Positions 37,869 through 46,735 of a stretch of 64,000 nucleotides of DNA are shown piece after piece. Below the pieces are notes generated by a model. The model ran no database searches and was not told the origin of the DNA. It saw nothing but the letters and a program-made list of their open reading frames with translations. Numbering within the stretch: the stretch's first letter is position 1; every line of letters starts with the position of its first letter. The position numbers and the translations under genes were made by a program. This DNA comes from Bacteroidota bacterium (GTDB lineage Bacteria; Bacteroidota; Bacteroidia; Flavobacteriales; Schleiferiaceae): positions 208,690 through 272,689 of the forward strand of contig JANSYJ010000004.1 in NCBI GenBank assembly GCA_024742495.1, in the 5' to 3' direction.

Positions 37869-38639
37869 TTATTTAATCTTAAAGCGAGCTAAAATAGAAG
37901 CTTCGATCTTTATCTTTTGCACATTAATTACGGGCTCCTTTTCGATAAATGGGGCCTCATAGGCAATTTGTGGTATTTGGACGGATCCTCTGACCTTAAC
38001 ACCATCAATGAAGTAAACTTCGCCATGGTTGTTTTGATTTTGGGTAATTAAAAGCGGTTCACCCACCTCGGAACCTATGGCAGTTAGCAGCTTTTCCGCT
38101 CTCGCTTTTGCGTCCAGAACAGCTTTAACTTCTACTTCTTGCCGCAAGGAGTCTAACTGGCTATGGGTACTTTCATACAGTATGGCATGTTCCACATTTA
38201 ATTCCGCGAATAGCGAAAATGCAGCGGTGATTTCGTTGGCGTTTTTTAGTTCGAGGATGTAAACTGATTTGCTAATTTGCTTTTCGCTAAACCAGCTAAT
38301 TTTCACATAATCGGTTCGAGCACCTTCTTTAGAAAGACGATCATTGGGAATATCCAATCTTGCCAAGCCTTCTATTAATTTCTTCTCTTGCACCTTTATT
38401 GGCTCCTTTGCTTCACTTTTACCCTTTTCAACTAAAGTTACCTCGATAAGGATTTTATCAGGAAAAACGCTTAACGAAGCATCGCCAACAACTTCTATAT
38501 AAGGCAACTGAGCAGTATGATTTTGCTCTATTTGGCCGATGACCTGACTCGTAAACAGGCAAAGCAATAGCACCATTAAACTTCTTTTCTCTAATGGCTT
38601 AATTACTCTTGCGCATTCTACTAGCATTTTCATACTCAT
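37869..38639 (-). CDS. SIMPL (DUF541) domain exported protein
   Basis: The 256-residue protein has a hydrophobic export signal (MVLLLCLFTSQVIGQ after a basic stretch) and a SIMPL domain with PYIEVVGDASLSVFPDKI, a long KAEKLLTAIG helix and a C-terminal KIEASILARFKI strand. SIMPL proteins are envelope proteins of largely unknown role, some connected with oxidative stress. The ATG at 38639 is used, but the true start could be a few codons further in. Confidence 0.8.
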   Translation of the reverse strand: MSMKMLVECARVIKPLEKRSLMVLLLCLFTSQVIGQIEQNHTAQLPYIEVVGDASLSVFPDKILIEVTLVEKGKSEAKEPIKVQEKKLIEGLARLDIPNDRLSKEGARTDYVKISWFSEKQISKSVYILELKNANEITAAFSLFAELNVEHAILYESTHSQLDSLRQEVEVKAVLDAKARAEKLLTAIGSEVGEPLLITQNQNNHGEVYFIDGVKVRGSVQIPQIAYEAPFIEKEPVINVQKIKIEASILARFKIK

Positions 38640-38692
38640 TCAATTTTGAAGATTAAGGACTTTGTCTAGACCAATATCATTAAAGTATTGGC

Positions 38693-39202
38693 TCAGCCTA
38701 GAGACTTTTGCCTTTTAATTTGAATGGTGATTAGCAATCCTATTAGAATACCAAAAGGCAATGATATCAAGAAGCTGTATAAGATTAAGGCGGACTTCTC
38801 CATCTCCGCATTAACAATTTCACGGACGAAATACTCTGTAGCGCCAGCTGCCCAAAGCCCTAGGGAAGCACCGGTCATTCCAATAATATGTCTGTTAATT
38901 GTTCTTCTAGTTCTCTTGGCGAATAGCATCGGCAACCAGCCGTAGATTAGAAAAAACAGGGATACTGGAATTAAGAAATGAAAAGGACTTATTCGTCCTT
39001 GGTTAAAATCGTAGATAAAAAGAGCCGAAATATTTACGATGAGCACCGAAAAGCCGAAAATTCGCCCTATAACTTTATGTGCTCGACTTCCTTTTTTCGC
39101 AATAAGCAAATAGGCTCCGCTTAGTAAACCAATTATCGAGGCCGTAAAATGCAATAGGCCCTCAAAGCTGTGCACCCAATTGGCAATACTGAATAGTTCC
39201 AT
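38693..39202 (-). CDS. DUF2306-type membrane protein
   Basis: The protein of about 169 residues has five predicted membrane helices. The first loop carries the DUF2306-like KKGSRAHKVIGRIFG, and the third loop RRTINRHIIGMTG. Function unknown. The frame opens at a TTG (39208), but the ATG two codons later is the likely start. It lies between the SIMPL gene and an esterase-like gene with no overlap. Confidence 0.7.
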   Translation of the reverse strand: MELFSIANWVHSFEGLLHFTASIIGLLSGAYLLIAKKGSRAHKVIGRIFGFSVLIVNISALFIYDFNQGRISPFHFLIPVSLFFLIYGWLPMLFAKRTRRTINRHIIGMTGASLGLWAAGATEYFVREIVNAEMEKSALILYSFLISLPFGILIGLLITIQIKRQKSLG

Positions 39203-39276
39203 GCTCAAGTTTTATCAGATTCTATTTCTCTTTTCCCAAATCAGTCTGCAAGCACCAAGGTCCTTAGGCGGCTATA

Positions 39277-40236
39277 TTACTGAATTTCAAAAAGCTTAGA
39301 AATCCAATTTAAGCAATCCTGATTATCCATAATGGACCACGAGTGTGGATGTCTTCTGCCATCAAGACGAACACCCTTGCCCATGGTGATAATAACATTG
39401 GCATCCGGGTTTCCCATCAGCTTTAGCTCATTAACCATGGCAACTATGTCGGTGCCATTCCAATCGTAAAGATCTCTATGGCGCTGATTAATTAACCATT
39501 CAACATCCAAATCACTGTACATCCTTATGGGGATATCCTTTAAATACTTGGCATTACCTCCTCCTTCTACTCCATTAGAATAAATTGAAGCCTCAATATA
39601 GCGCTCGGGGAATTCCTCCGGCGATCCGCCATAAATTTGCTGGTAATTATTAAGAAGCCAACGTGCTTCATTGACTCCCGCCTCTGAGAAATCTCGATTA
39701 ATTTCCCGAATACAGTATTCATAAAAGTGACTTTTGTCCAGGGGAACGTCCAGACCAAACACTCCCTTCGGAACTAAAAATGTATTGCCTACTTCTTTCT
39801 TTGAGGCTTCGGCGTAAGTCAATGCAATCATCCCCCCATTAGATAAACCACCAAGCACAAAGTTCTCCTTGGGCACCTTGTGTTCTTTCACTACCGCCTG
39901 AAAAATTTGATCAAGAAGTTCAATTTCCACCTCCCTAGTTTCCGTTCCCCAATTAATGGCAGGAATGATGGTTAAAATGTTTTTCCGATAAGCCATTTGA
40001 GGCAAATCTATTTGCTTTAAAAGGTTTTGGACCGACTCGCCTCCAGAGGGAAGAATCACTACAACGCCTATTGGCTCTGATTTAGGAACTAGTTTCAAAT
40101 AGTACAATTCGGTGCTGTCTCCGTCATTAACATATAAGTTAGCGGGATCCTGGTCACCTAAGGAAATCCTTTCAAATCTTTGAGCTGAGGATAAACCACT
40201 GGAAAAAATAAATAGAAGTAAAAAGAGGTTTTTCAT
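39277..40236 (-). CDS. Secreted alpha/beta hydrolase (esterase-like)
   Basis: The protein of about 319 residues has a signal peptide (MKNLFLLLFIFSSGLSSAQ) and an alpha/beta-hydrolase core with the nucleophile elbow GLSNGGM and a late RRHPHSW that may supply the catalytic histidine. Substrate unknown. The ATG at 40236 places the signal peptide correctly. A longer frame from 40278 adds a non-signal leader and is rejected. A 58-codon gene ends 46 bases upstream. Confidence 0.7.
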   Translation of the reverse strand: MKNLFLLLFIFSSGLSSAQRFERISLGDQDPANLYVNDGDSTELYYLKLVPKSEPIGVVVILPSGGESVQNLLKQIDLPQMAYRKNILTIIPAINWGTETREVEIELLDQIFQAVVKEHKVPKENFVLGGLSNGGMIALTYAEASKKEVGNTFLVPKGVFGLDVPLDKSHFYEYCIREINRDFSEAGVNEARWLLNNYQQIYGGSPEEFPERYIEASIYSNGVEGGGNAKYLKDIPIRMYSDLDVEWLINQRHRDLYDWNGTDIVAMVNELKLMGNPDANVIITMGKGVRLDGRRHPHSWSIMDNQDCLNWISKLFEIQ

Positions 40237-40281
40237 ATAAGTATTATCAAATAGGCTGAATACTGGCGAAACTCGCATATC

Positions 40282-40458
40282 TTACTTTGCGAGCTTCATA
40301 AATTCTCTTAAAACTAGTCTTTCAAGGGAGTCGCCATTTTGCAAGGCCTTGGCGTATAATCGCTCTTTTGGAGAATGAACTTCAGGAGCAGAGCCCATTA
40401 TAGAGAGAAGCCCCAGTGCAAGGGCCAAACCGATTATTATTATGCGTGGGTGCTTCAT
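40282..40458 (-). CDS. 58-residue exported small protein
   Basis: A short frame, ATG at 40458 to TAA at 40282, encodes a basic start (MKHPR), a hydrophobic signal (IIIIGLALALGLLSIMGSA) and a 35-residue charged tail rich in Leu, Lys and Glu (KERLYAKALQNGDSLERLVL). The signal-like composition and its fit between two genes of the same strand support a real gene. Family unknown. It may share a transcript with the downstream hydrolase. Confidence 0.5.
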   Translation of the reverse strand: MKHPRIIIIGLALALGLLSIMGSAPEVHSPKERLYAKALQNGDSLERLVLREFMKLAK

Positions 40459-40592
40459 TTACGTTTTGCGTAGATAAGCGCTCGAAGCTTTGGTTTAATA
40501 AGCAACTTATTCCAGGTGTTTTTTAGTATTACTCAAGGATCAGACATCAAAAAAATCAATCTCCTAAGGCAAGCATCCAAAACACTCCTTTG

Positions 40593-41489
40593 TTACAAAC
40601 GATTATCAAACCAATTGATTAGCTCTTCGCTTAATTCTTCTTTTTTGGCAGAAAAGGTGTGATCCGTCTCAAATTTCTTCAGAACAAAGTCATAGTCTAA
40701 TTCGCGAAGTAGCTCGGCAATTTTCTCCGCCTGTTCTGGTGGACAAGCACGGTCGTTTGTTCCACATAAAATAAGGAGGCTCGATTGCTTACTTAACTCA
40801 TCGGCCCAGTAAATTACAGAACGCTTTTTCAACTCCGCTTCTTTATTATCCCAATAGTCTGGAATAAAATGAGCAAACACTTTTTCCTCTAAAAATGGAC
40901 GCTGCTTAGCGATGGCGAATAAATCGGAGGGGCCATTGCCAACCACGGCTGTTTTTATTTTATCCGAGCTTTGCAGGGCCAGGTAAGTCATCATTCCGCC
41001 TCTTGACCAGCCGAACATACCAATTCGATTAGTATCGGCCTTCTCAATCGTTTTTAGTGTTTCTGTGAGGTATAAAACATCCTTGATGTCTGCTCCTCCA
41101 TACTCCTCATTTTCTCGGTAGTTGCTCGCAATAATAATGTAACCACGTTGAGCCAGTTTAGCCGTAAAGTAAATTAAGGTGGAAACATCCAGCTCAGCAA
41201 AATCAGCATTTCCACCGCGATTAAAAATCACCACCGGAAATAGGCCCTCCCTTTTTGGCTCAAGGGTAATGCCTTTAACTATTGAGCTGTCGCTTTGATA
41301 GCTAATGGCATAAAAATTCAATTGATTCAAATATTCATAGTCGGGTTTCAAAGTATTATTCTCCGAAAACTGATACCAATAAGGCGAAGAGGAAATATCA
41401 ATTAATTCTTTCGATAGGAGCTTTCCGTTTTGAGCAAATCCATAAGCGCTAAGAAACAAGCAAATACAAGAAATATAAATTCTATTCAT
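40593..41489 (-). CDS. Secreted prolyl-oligopeptidase-like alpha/beta hydrolase
   Basis: The 298-residue protein has a signal peptide (MNRIYISCICLFLSAYGFAQ) and a peptidase S9-type hydrolase core. The nucleophile elbow is GWSRGGM. Then come LLILCGTNDRACP, a usual position for the acid, and ETDHTFSAK, where the catalytic histidine would lie. It could be a dipeptidyl-type peptidase or an esterase. The 135 bases upstream of the ATG, before the small gene at 40458, show no clear promoter. Confidence 0.75.
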   Translation of the reverse strand: MNRIYISCICLFLSAYGFAQNGKLLSKELIDISSSPYWYQFSENNTLKPDYEYLNQLNFYAISYQSDSSIVKGITLEPKREGLFPVVIFNRGGNADFAELDVSTLIYFTAKLAQRGYIIIASNYRENEEYGGADIKDVLYLTETLKTIEKADTNRIGMFGWSRGGMMTYLALQSSDKIKTAVVGNGPSDLFAIAKQRPFLEEKVFAHFIPDYWDNKEAELKKRSVIYWADELSKQSSLLILCGTNDRACPPEQAEKIAELLRELDYDFVLKKFETDHTFSAKKEELSEELINWFDNRL

Positions 41490-41576
41490 AATTGATTAGG
41501 ATTAGCCGTGGTGGTTTGGATTGGTCGATTTTTGAAGCAAAAGGCATTGAGATGCCCAAAAGTCTAATTTAATGTT

Positions 41577-42261
41577 TTAAATAAGCCTTCCGACAAGTCT
41601 TTGCTGCAAGCCGCTTTTATCGAAGACCCAAACAATTTCATAAGCGCCTGCCCCATCACTATTTCTCTGGTGAACAAAGAAGGTGTCGCCATTTCTATAG
41701 ATTGATACTTTACTATTAAGCTCATAAATATCCGAGAAAAGCGAGCGGTGAATTTCAAACTCCCTTCCATCAATGCTAAAACTGATCTTGTTAACCTGAA
41801 TTACCGGTAAGTTTCCATCGGTTCCCCAAACAGGCCGGCCGTCAATAGCGACCGACTATCCATTTACCGTCTTGCCTATCAATATACCTGTTTGTTGAAT
41901 CGAAATCGCCTAATTGATACTCAAATCTAAAATCCTTATCCTTATCTAAATATAATTCAAGTCCTTCCAAGGGTAATAGTCTGGATTTATGAATAAAACC
42001 AGCAATGTAGTCGGGCTCATGCTGCCCTAGCGAATAATCATTTTTTGGAAGGTAAATTGAAATCCATTCTTGTCCTTCTTCGATGTCTTCTAGATCATAC
42101 CAAAAGACATGGTCTTCATAAACCTTCAAGATCACATCCGATGTTCCGGCGGGCGCTTTTCTCAGATTGGTCCAGCCATCCGGGTCTTGGATTATCGCAA
42201 GCTGTGCTAATATAGTTGGACTAGTGAAAAGGGCTAAAAAGATTTGTACGCTAAGTTTCAT
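41577..42261 (-). pseudogene. SH3-type secreted protein broken by a one-base frameshift
   Basis: The first frame (42261-41842) encodes a signal peptide (MKLSVQIFLALFTSPTILAQ) and an SH3-like domain (GWTNLRKAPAGTSDVI) and ends in TGA after KWIVGRY. In the next frame the sequence continues sensibly as IDGRPVWGTDGNLPV, then ISFSIDGREFEI and VWVFDKSGLQQRLVGRLI, with a TAA at 41577-41579. The switch lies at the direct repeat GTCGGTC (plus strand 41850-41856), where removing one G restores one frame. A sequencing error or programmed shift is not excluded. Confidence 0.7.
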
Positions 42262-42321
42262 TTAATGAGTTAGTTACGACAGCGACTCAAGTCTTATGGA
42301 ATCGCCCCTACGATTTTGCTT

Positions 42322-43167
42322 CTATGAATCTAAACTTTGGAGAAACACCTCCAATTGCTGCACCACCCATTCTGGTTCTCCAAGATGGATATAATGCCCG
42401 CTATTGCTGGTGTTTACAATTTTCACATTGGGTTTATCTTTTTGCCAAGCCGAAAATTGCTCCTTCTTAATCCTGGCATTTTCGGCGGTGAGAAAGCTAT
42501 TCGCTTGATAGGAAGCAAGAATTGTAATTGGAATATCGGTCGGCAAAGGACAGTTTCTCATGAGCAGATCATTAGCATAAACCTCTTTCCATTCGGCATA
42601 CACACCAGTCGTGCCACTCTTAAAAGACGAGTCCCAAGCTGCTTTCATGGAATCGGCTGCGCTTTGACTCATGGCCTTAAAAACTTCCTCGTAGAGATAT
42701 TCATTTGTGGGATCAATAAGAAACAAGCCTTTAATTTTAGAAGGAAATAATTCTTGATACTTTCTAATGATATGCCCGCCCAGTGAGTGACCAACCAAAA
42801 TTATAGGACCATCAATATTATTTTGACTTATCAATGAATCAAGGTCACTTACTAAATTTTCCAGCGTTCGTGGTTTAAGCGCTGCCGGTGAACCCCCAAT
42901 TCCTTTTCGATCGTAGGAAATCGTTTGGTAATTCGCGGCAATACTATTTTGGATATTAGTCCAATTATTAAGAGGCGTTCCCAATCCAGATTCGAATATT
43001 ACCGTTGGCCCCCCAGTTCCCTTCACGAGCGTGTTAAAAGCGACGCTTTTACTTGCCGCTATTTTTTGCTCCGACTCCAAACTCTTATTTGAAGCACCCT
43101 GGTCACCTGTATTCACGCAGGATAGCAGTGGGATAAGCAGTAGTAGACTTAGTTTTGATATTTTCAT
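42322..43167 (-). CDS. Alpha/beta hydrolase lipoprotein
   Basis: The protein of about 281 residues has a lipoprotein leader (MKISKLSLLLLIPLLSC) and an alpha/beta-hydrolase fold with the oxyanion-region FESGLGTPLNNW, nucleophile elbow GHSLGGH, and a terminal SGHYIHLGEP with the likely catalytic histidine. Substrate unknown. The ATG at 43167 overlaps the stop of the upstream small gene as ATGA, which favours it over the ATG two codons earlier. Confidence 0.8.
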   Translation of the reverse strand: MKISKLSLLLLIPLLSCVNTGDQGASNKSLESEQKIAASKSVAFNTLVKGTGGPTVIFESGLGTPLNNWTNIQNSIAANYQTISYDRKGIGGSPAALKPRTLENLVSDLDSLISQNNIDGPIILVGHSLGGHIIRKYQELFPSKIKGLFLIDPTNEYLYEEVFKAMSQSAADSMKAAWDSSFKSGTTGVYAEWKEVYANDLLMRNCPLPTDIPITILASYQANSFLTAENARIKKEQFSAWQKDKPNVKIVNTSNSGHYIHLGEPEWVVQQLEVFLQSLDS

Positions 43168-43358
43168 GTCCATAGTAATGCTGCAATAAACAAAATTGTA
43201 AGCACAGCGGCTATTCCGATTGTAGCCATGCTCGATTGCTTGCTTATACTGTAATGTTCTCTTATTTCTCCTTTCCTTAAAAGCGGCCTTGTGTCGTAAT
43301 GTTGACGCGTCGTTTTACTGTGTTTTTCGTGCGCTTTGTGTTTAGCCCCTTTATTCAT
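43164..43358 (-). CDS. 64-residue histidine/lysine-rich protein with C-terminal TM
   Basis: The protein has a very basic first half (MNKGAKHKAHEKHSKTTRQH) and a C-terminal membrane helix (ATIGIAAVLTILFIAALLW). Its start overlaps the previous gene's end by 8 bases and its stop overlaps the next gene's start by 4 bases. The overlaps at both ends argue that it is a real, translated gene. Function unknown. Confidence 0.65.
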   Translation of the reverse strand: MNKGAKHKAHEKHSKTTRQHYDTRPLLRKGEIREHYSISKQSSMATIGIAAVLTILFIAALLWT

Positions 43359-44190
43359 CTCTTCTGGAGCAGGCGGAAAAATTTAATAGTGTATACCGAA
43401 GCATTTCATCTCTTGAGCAGGATACAATGGTAAATGTACTGACTTCGGATTTCTCAACTCTTTTATCCTGAAAATACTGATTAACAGCGACTTTGTGATT
43501 GCCAACCATTTCTATTGTTAGTGTTCCTGAAGAATCGGAGAAGCTTTTAGCAAACTGGGCATTGAAAGAATATTGGAAGATAAGATTGTCAGATTTTTGC
43601 TCTATAAGCAGCCAATTCGTCTTTTCATCTATGCTTAGTTGGGTAGTTTTTAAAAGCTGCTTAAGCTCATTTTTGCGGACCTTTAATTCTAAATATGCGT
43701 TCTTACACGGGTACATTTCTTGAGTTCGTTTTAGCAGCTCAACTTGGCGGTTTAAATAAGAAATGCAGTTTGGGCCCGGGGGAACGGGCTCTTCATTGGG
43801 ATTTACTGGCCAAAGAATTAAAGCTGGTTCGTAGAGGCTGCATGGCAAATTAAGTTCATAGGCGACCGGTACCGCAAAGCCATCACTATTTACAAAAGCA
43901 TAGGCAAGATCAATCGTTTTATCGATGGTCTTTTCTGGGTTCCCTAAAAGGTGACCGCTAACCCCGAAATAGCAAAACCTGCCTCCATCTGGAATAAGAT
44001 AAGTACTATCCACAACCATCATTCTTTTTGGAGAATTATCGCATCTGTCGCACCACAATAAAAGTTCCTCGCCCTTGTGAATTAAGCTCTTAGCTTTTTC
44101 TGCCTGTTGATAGCTTATGGATTTACATTGGTCGGCTTGTGAGTGATAAAAGGTTAATAGAAATAGAAGCGTATAAAGTAGGTTTTTCAT
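43351..44190 (-). CDS. Hypothetical exported protein
   Basis: The protein of about 279 residues has a signal peptide (MKNLLYTLLFLLTFYHSQAD) followed by a cysteine-containing region (LLLWCDRCDNS, where CDRC could bind metal) and a second half with a likely helical segment (ELKVRKNELKQLL). No known domain is recognised. The frame opens at a TTG (44241), but the ATG at 44190 fits the signal peptide. It is the first gene of a three-gene overlapping set. The 128 bases upstream show no exact promoter box. Confidence 0.6.
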   Translation of the reverse strand: MKNLLYTLLFLLTFYHSQADQCKSISYQQAEKAKSLIHKGEELLLWCDRCDNSPKRMMVVDSTYLIPDGGRFCYFGVSGHLLGNPEKTIDKTIDLAYAFVNSDGFAVPVAYELNLPCSLYEPALILWPVNPNEEPVPPGPNCISYLNRQVELLKRTQEMYPCKNAYLELKVRKNELKQLLKTTQLSIDEKTNWLLIEQKSDNLIFQYSFNAQFAKSFSDSSGTLTIEMVGNHKVAVNQYFQDKRVEKSEVSTFTIVSCSRDEMLRYTLLNFSACSRRDE

Positions 44191-44318
44191 TAGCATGCTA
44201 AGGGGAATTAAGATACGATCAAAGGAAATAAAATTAAGCAACTACAATATTGGAATCGGAAATACGCTTTCCAAATACCATTCCCGCTATTCACTATACC
44301 CACATACTCCTATTTAGA

Positions 44319-45797
44319 TCAGTCGTCTATGCTTATAGGTTTTGATTTATTCTTTGATCGAAAGGCAATAGCCATAAACGACAGTAGGAATGCAATACAC
44401 AGGTAGACGAAGCTATCTTGAATAATTGAGTATAATGTGGTGACACCCTCACTAGGTAGTTGTGCATACATAATTTTATCATTACCGTCAAAACTGCTCA
44501 TTTGTGATACCATTTCACCGTAAGGGGAAATTGCTGCGGAGAGTCCAAAACGCGTTGAACGCAGTACCGAGTGACCTTGCTCAACAGCTCTGAAGGCTGC
44601 CATTTCAGTATGAAGAGGGTCAATGCCTCTCCAATCACTCGAGGGAAGAATAACCATATCTGCCCCTAATTCACCATATCCTTTGGACAAATAAGGAAAA
44701 TCATAGTCATAGCAAATTGCGGCGGCGACTTTTGTCCTTTTAATATCGGCAACTTTTAAAGGCGACTTTCCCTGCACAGCGGGTTCTCCTGGTACGGGTT
44801 GATGCTTGAGGTAGCTATGCGAAATGTTTCCTGCCGAATCGATAAACTGGTATTTGTTCTCATACTTCAAAGGAGCTTGTGAAATGGGCACCACATAAGA
44901 AGCGACCAAAGTGATATGGAGTTCAGCCGCTAGTTCCTTAATGTCCTTAATCCATTCCTTCTCATCTTCCGGCATTATAAAAATAGCCGCTTCATTCCAT
45001 GCTATTATTTTGGCACCACCTTCCGCTGCCGTTTTGGTTCGATTAAAAAGCGTCCTTCTTGTTTGTTCAGTTCTTTCCTTAGTTGGCAATGGTAAACCAC
45101 TTGCTTTCGAGTCTGTTCCAACTGCAGCAACGGTTATAGTATCAGCACCATTAGCTTTGCTGATGTCGTAACGAATGGAACCAAAAACAATTAAAAAGAA
45201 CAGTACAAATAAGGGGAGTTGAAATGTTGAAATTGTGGTTTTTCTTTTGATAATGACATTTGCAATTGAGGCATTAATCCAATAAATCAAGAAGCTTAGT
45301 CCAGCCATACCAAACAGGGATACTACTTGAATAAGCGACATATTATCGTGCATGGTATAGGCTGCTACTCCCCAACTGGCAAGAGGGGTAAAGCTGTATT
45401 GAATCCATTCCATAATCACCATGATGACAGGAAATAGAAACAGCGCGTATTTCTGATCTTTAAATTTACTCCAGATTAAGTATCCCGGCAGGTGAAACAA
45501 AGCAATTGGGATCGAGTAGAGAAAGACCAGCGCCATTGGAATGGGATCGCTAATAATCTTTGTTACCACTAAGGACCAAGCCAAAACCAAAGCGAGAAAA
45601 AAAGTTAATCTTGACTTCCAACCATGGGTCAGACCTAGATAAATTAAAAATGGTACACTTGAAAACCAAGCCATAAGCTCAATGCTAAAAGTCATGTGAC
45701 TTAAGGCCATGGTTGCTACTCCAATTGCAAGGTAGTAGCGGGGATTAATCTTATCTACCTTGAACCCCTTTGTGTGGGTACTTGAAAAGTTCTTCAT
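44319..45797 (-). CDS. Apolipoprotein N-acyltransferase-like protein
   Basis: The 492-residue protein has about seven membrane helices and a periplasmic nitrilase domain with the catalytic triad of the Lnt family: Glu269 (AWNEAA), Lys331 (YLKHQPVPGE) and Cys362 (AICYDYDFP). Lnt adds the third acyl chain to lipoproteins. A regulated copy next to a Crp/Fnr gene suggests a conditional paralogue (inference). A TTG at 45824 lies inside the promoter box, so the ATG at 45797 is used. Confidence 0.8.
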   Translation of the reverse strand: MKNFSSTHTKGFKVDKINPRYYLAIGVATMALSHMTFSIELMAWFSSVPFLIYLGLTHGWKSRLTFFLALVLAWSLVVTKIISDPIPMALVFLYSIPIALFHLPGYLIWSKFKDQKYALFLFPVIMVIMEWIQYSFTPLASWGVAAYTMHDNMSLIQVVSLFGMAGLSFLIYWINASIANVIIKRKTTISTFQLPLFVLFFLIVFGSIRYDISKANGADTITVAAVGTDSKASGLPLPTKERTEQTRRTLFNRTKTAAEGGAKIIAWNEAAIFIMPEDEKEWIKDIKELAAELHITLVASYVVPISQAPLKYENKYQFIDSAGNISHSYLKHQPVPGEPAVQGKSPLKVADIKRTKVAAAICYDYDFPYLSKGYGELGADMVILPSSDWRGIDPLHTEMAAFRAVEQGHSVLRSTRFGLSAAISPYGEMVSQMSSFDGNDKIMYAQLPSEGVTTLYSIIQDSFVYLCIAFLLSFMAIAFRSKNKSKPISIDD

Positions 45798-45821
45798 CTT
45801 TCTTTGCTTTTTATTTGACAG

Positions 45822-45865
45822 CAAAGGTTGATGATGAGGATTTCTAATCCATTAACATTTGTTAA
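45822..45865 (-). promoter_or_regulatory. Palindromic activator site plus promoter box for the Lnt-like gene
   Basis: A perfect palindrome TTAAC-ATTT-GTTAA lies at 45852-45865, between the stop of a Crp/Fnr gene and the Lnt-like gene. The minus strand reads AACCTTTG at 45822-45829, one mismatch from TAnnTTTG. The palindrome centre is 36.5 bases above the last base of the box, placing it near -41.5, as for class II Crp/Fnr activation. The second regulator pair at 47.7 kb has the same spacing. Confidence 0.65.
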
Positions 45866-45875
45866 AGGATGCTAT

Positions 45876-46466
45876 TTACTCCAAAAGTCCTTTTCGCAGC
45901 CTGCTTAGGGAAATATTTGTAATTCCTAGATAGGAGGCGATGTCAACATGTGAGATTAGATTTTCCAGAAAGTGATACTTTTCTCTAAAAAGAAGCAGCC
46001 TTTCTTTAGCGCTCAGCGAAGCGAGGGCAATTTCTTTCTCAACTTTTGCAAGGAGCTCATTTTGTAATACCATATTTCCAAACTCGCGAATGTCCATGTG
46101 ATTTATCATCAGCTGCTCAAACTTTTCTGCGTTTAAACTGGCTACGGTAACCTTTGTTAGCGCTTGAAAGTTGAGATGAGATATTTGATTAGCGGTTCTC
46201 GTTTTATTGGGAGAGAGTACACTGCCTTCTAGAAAATAAGATATGGTTACTTCCTCACCTTCCGGGCTCAGTAAATAGCTTCGGCAGACACCTTCGTAAA
46301 CAAAGTATTCCTTATTATTCTTCCTCCCTCTATCGATAAACACATCGCCCTTTTCATAAACTTCAAGCGCGATCAAGCCACTCATCAAGTCCAAGGAATC
46401 CTCCGATACAGGAGATACCTTATTGACTATTGGTCTTGTTTGTTCTTTAATCTGTTCGACGTTCAT
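45876..46466 (-). CDS. Crp/Fnr-family regulator
   Basis: The 196-residue protein has a cyclic-nucleotide-binding fold (about 20-120; YEKGDVFIDRGRKNNKEYFV, VTISYFLEGSVLS) and a C-terminal helix-turn-helix (SHVDIASYLGITNISLSRLRKG). It has no Fnr-type cysteines, so it is probably a ligand- or protein-sensing Crp-like protein. The Lnt-like gene follows after 78 bases with a palindrome in between, which is the probable target. Confidence 0.88.
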   Translation of the reverse strand: MNVEQIKEQTRPIVNKVSPVSEDSLDLMSGLIALEVYEKGDVFIDRGRKNNKEYFVYEGVCRSYLLSPEGEEVTISYFLEGSVLSPNKTRTANQISHLNFQALTKVTVASLNAEKFEQLMINHMDIREFGNMVLQNELLAKVEKEIALASLSAKERLLLFREKYHFLENLISHVDIASYLGITNISLSRLRKGLLE

Positions 46467-46661
46467 GATTCTTTTTTATTCTAAAAGGCCGGGCTAAGAT
46501 ATCGCAGGCACCTTAGGACGACAAGCATTTTTCTTCCAGTTGAAAAAGCTTATTTCCTGGTCATTTTGACCAAGGGTAAAATCACCAAATCGCATATTGC
46601 TGTAAATGAGTGATTTCCAATTAAATCATTTACCGGCGAAATTAATTAGCCCTGATATTGG

Positions 46662-46731
46662 GAACGCCCAAAAAGTTTGTGGCTATGCTGCATAATCCGC
46701 AGAGCGTGCGCTATACCCCTCGTTCTGTGCA
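46662..46731 (-). repeat. attC-like repeat, degenerate
   Basis: The site begins GAACGCCC and ends CGTTCTGTG, with partly complementary GGCTATGC and GCGCTATACC arms. It lies 4 bases beyond the stop of the hydrolase gene at 46736. The pairing is weak, so it is assigned by position and by likeness to the other repeats. The rest of the 46467-46735 gap shows nothing I can name. Confidence 0.3.
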
Positions 46732-46735
46732 GGCT

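Noticed and set aside
41564..41773. Minus-strand 69-codon frame
   Set aside because: It is the third frame of the frameshifted SH3 gene; the sensible protein lies in a different frame ending at 41577.
42337..42750. Plus-strand 137-codon frame
   Set aside because: Antisense shadow of the alpha/beta hydrolase gene; no recognisable domain.
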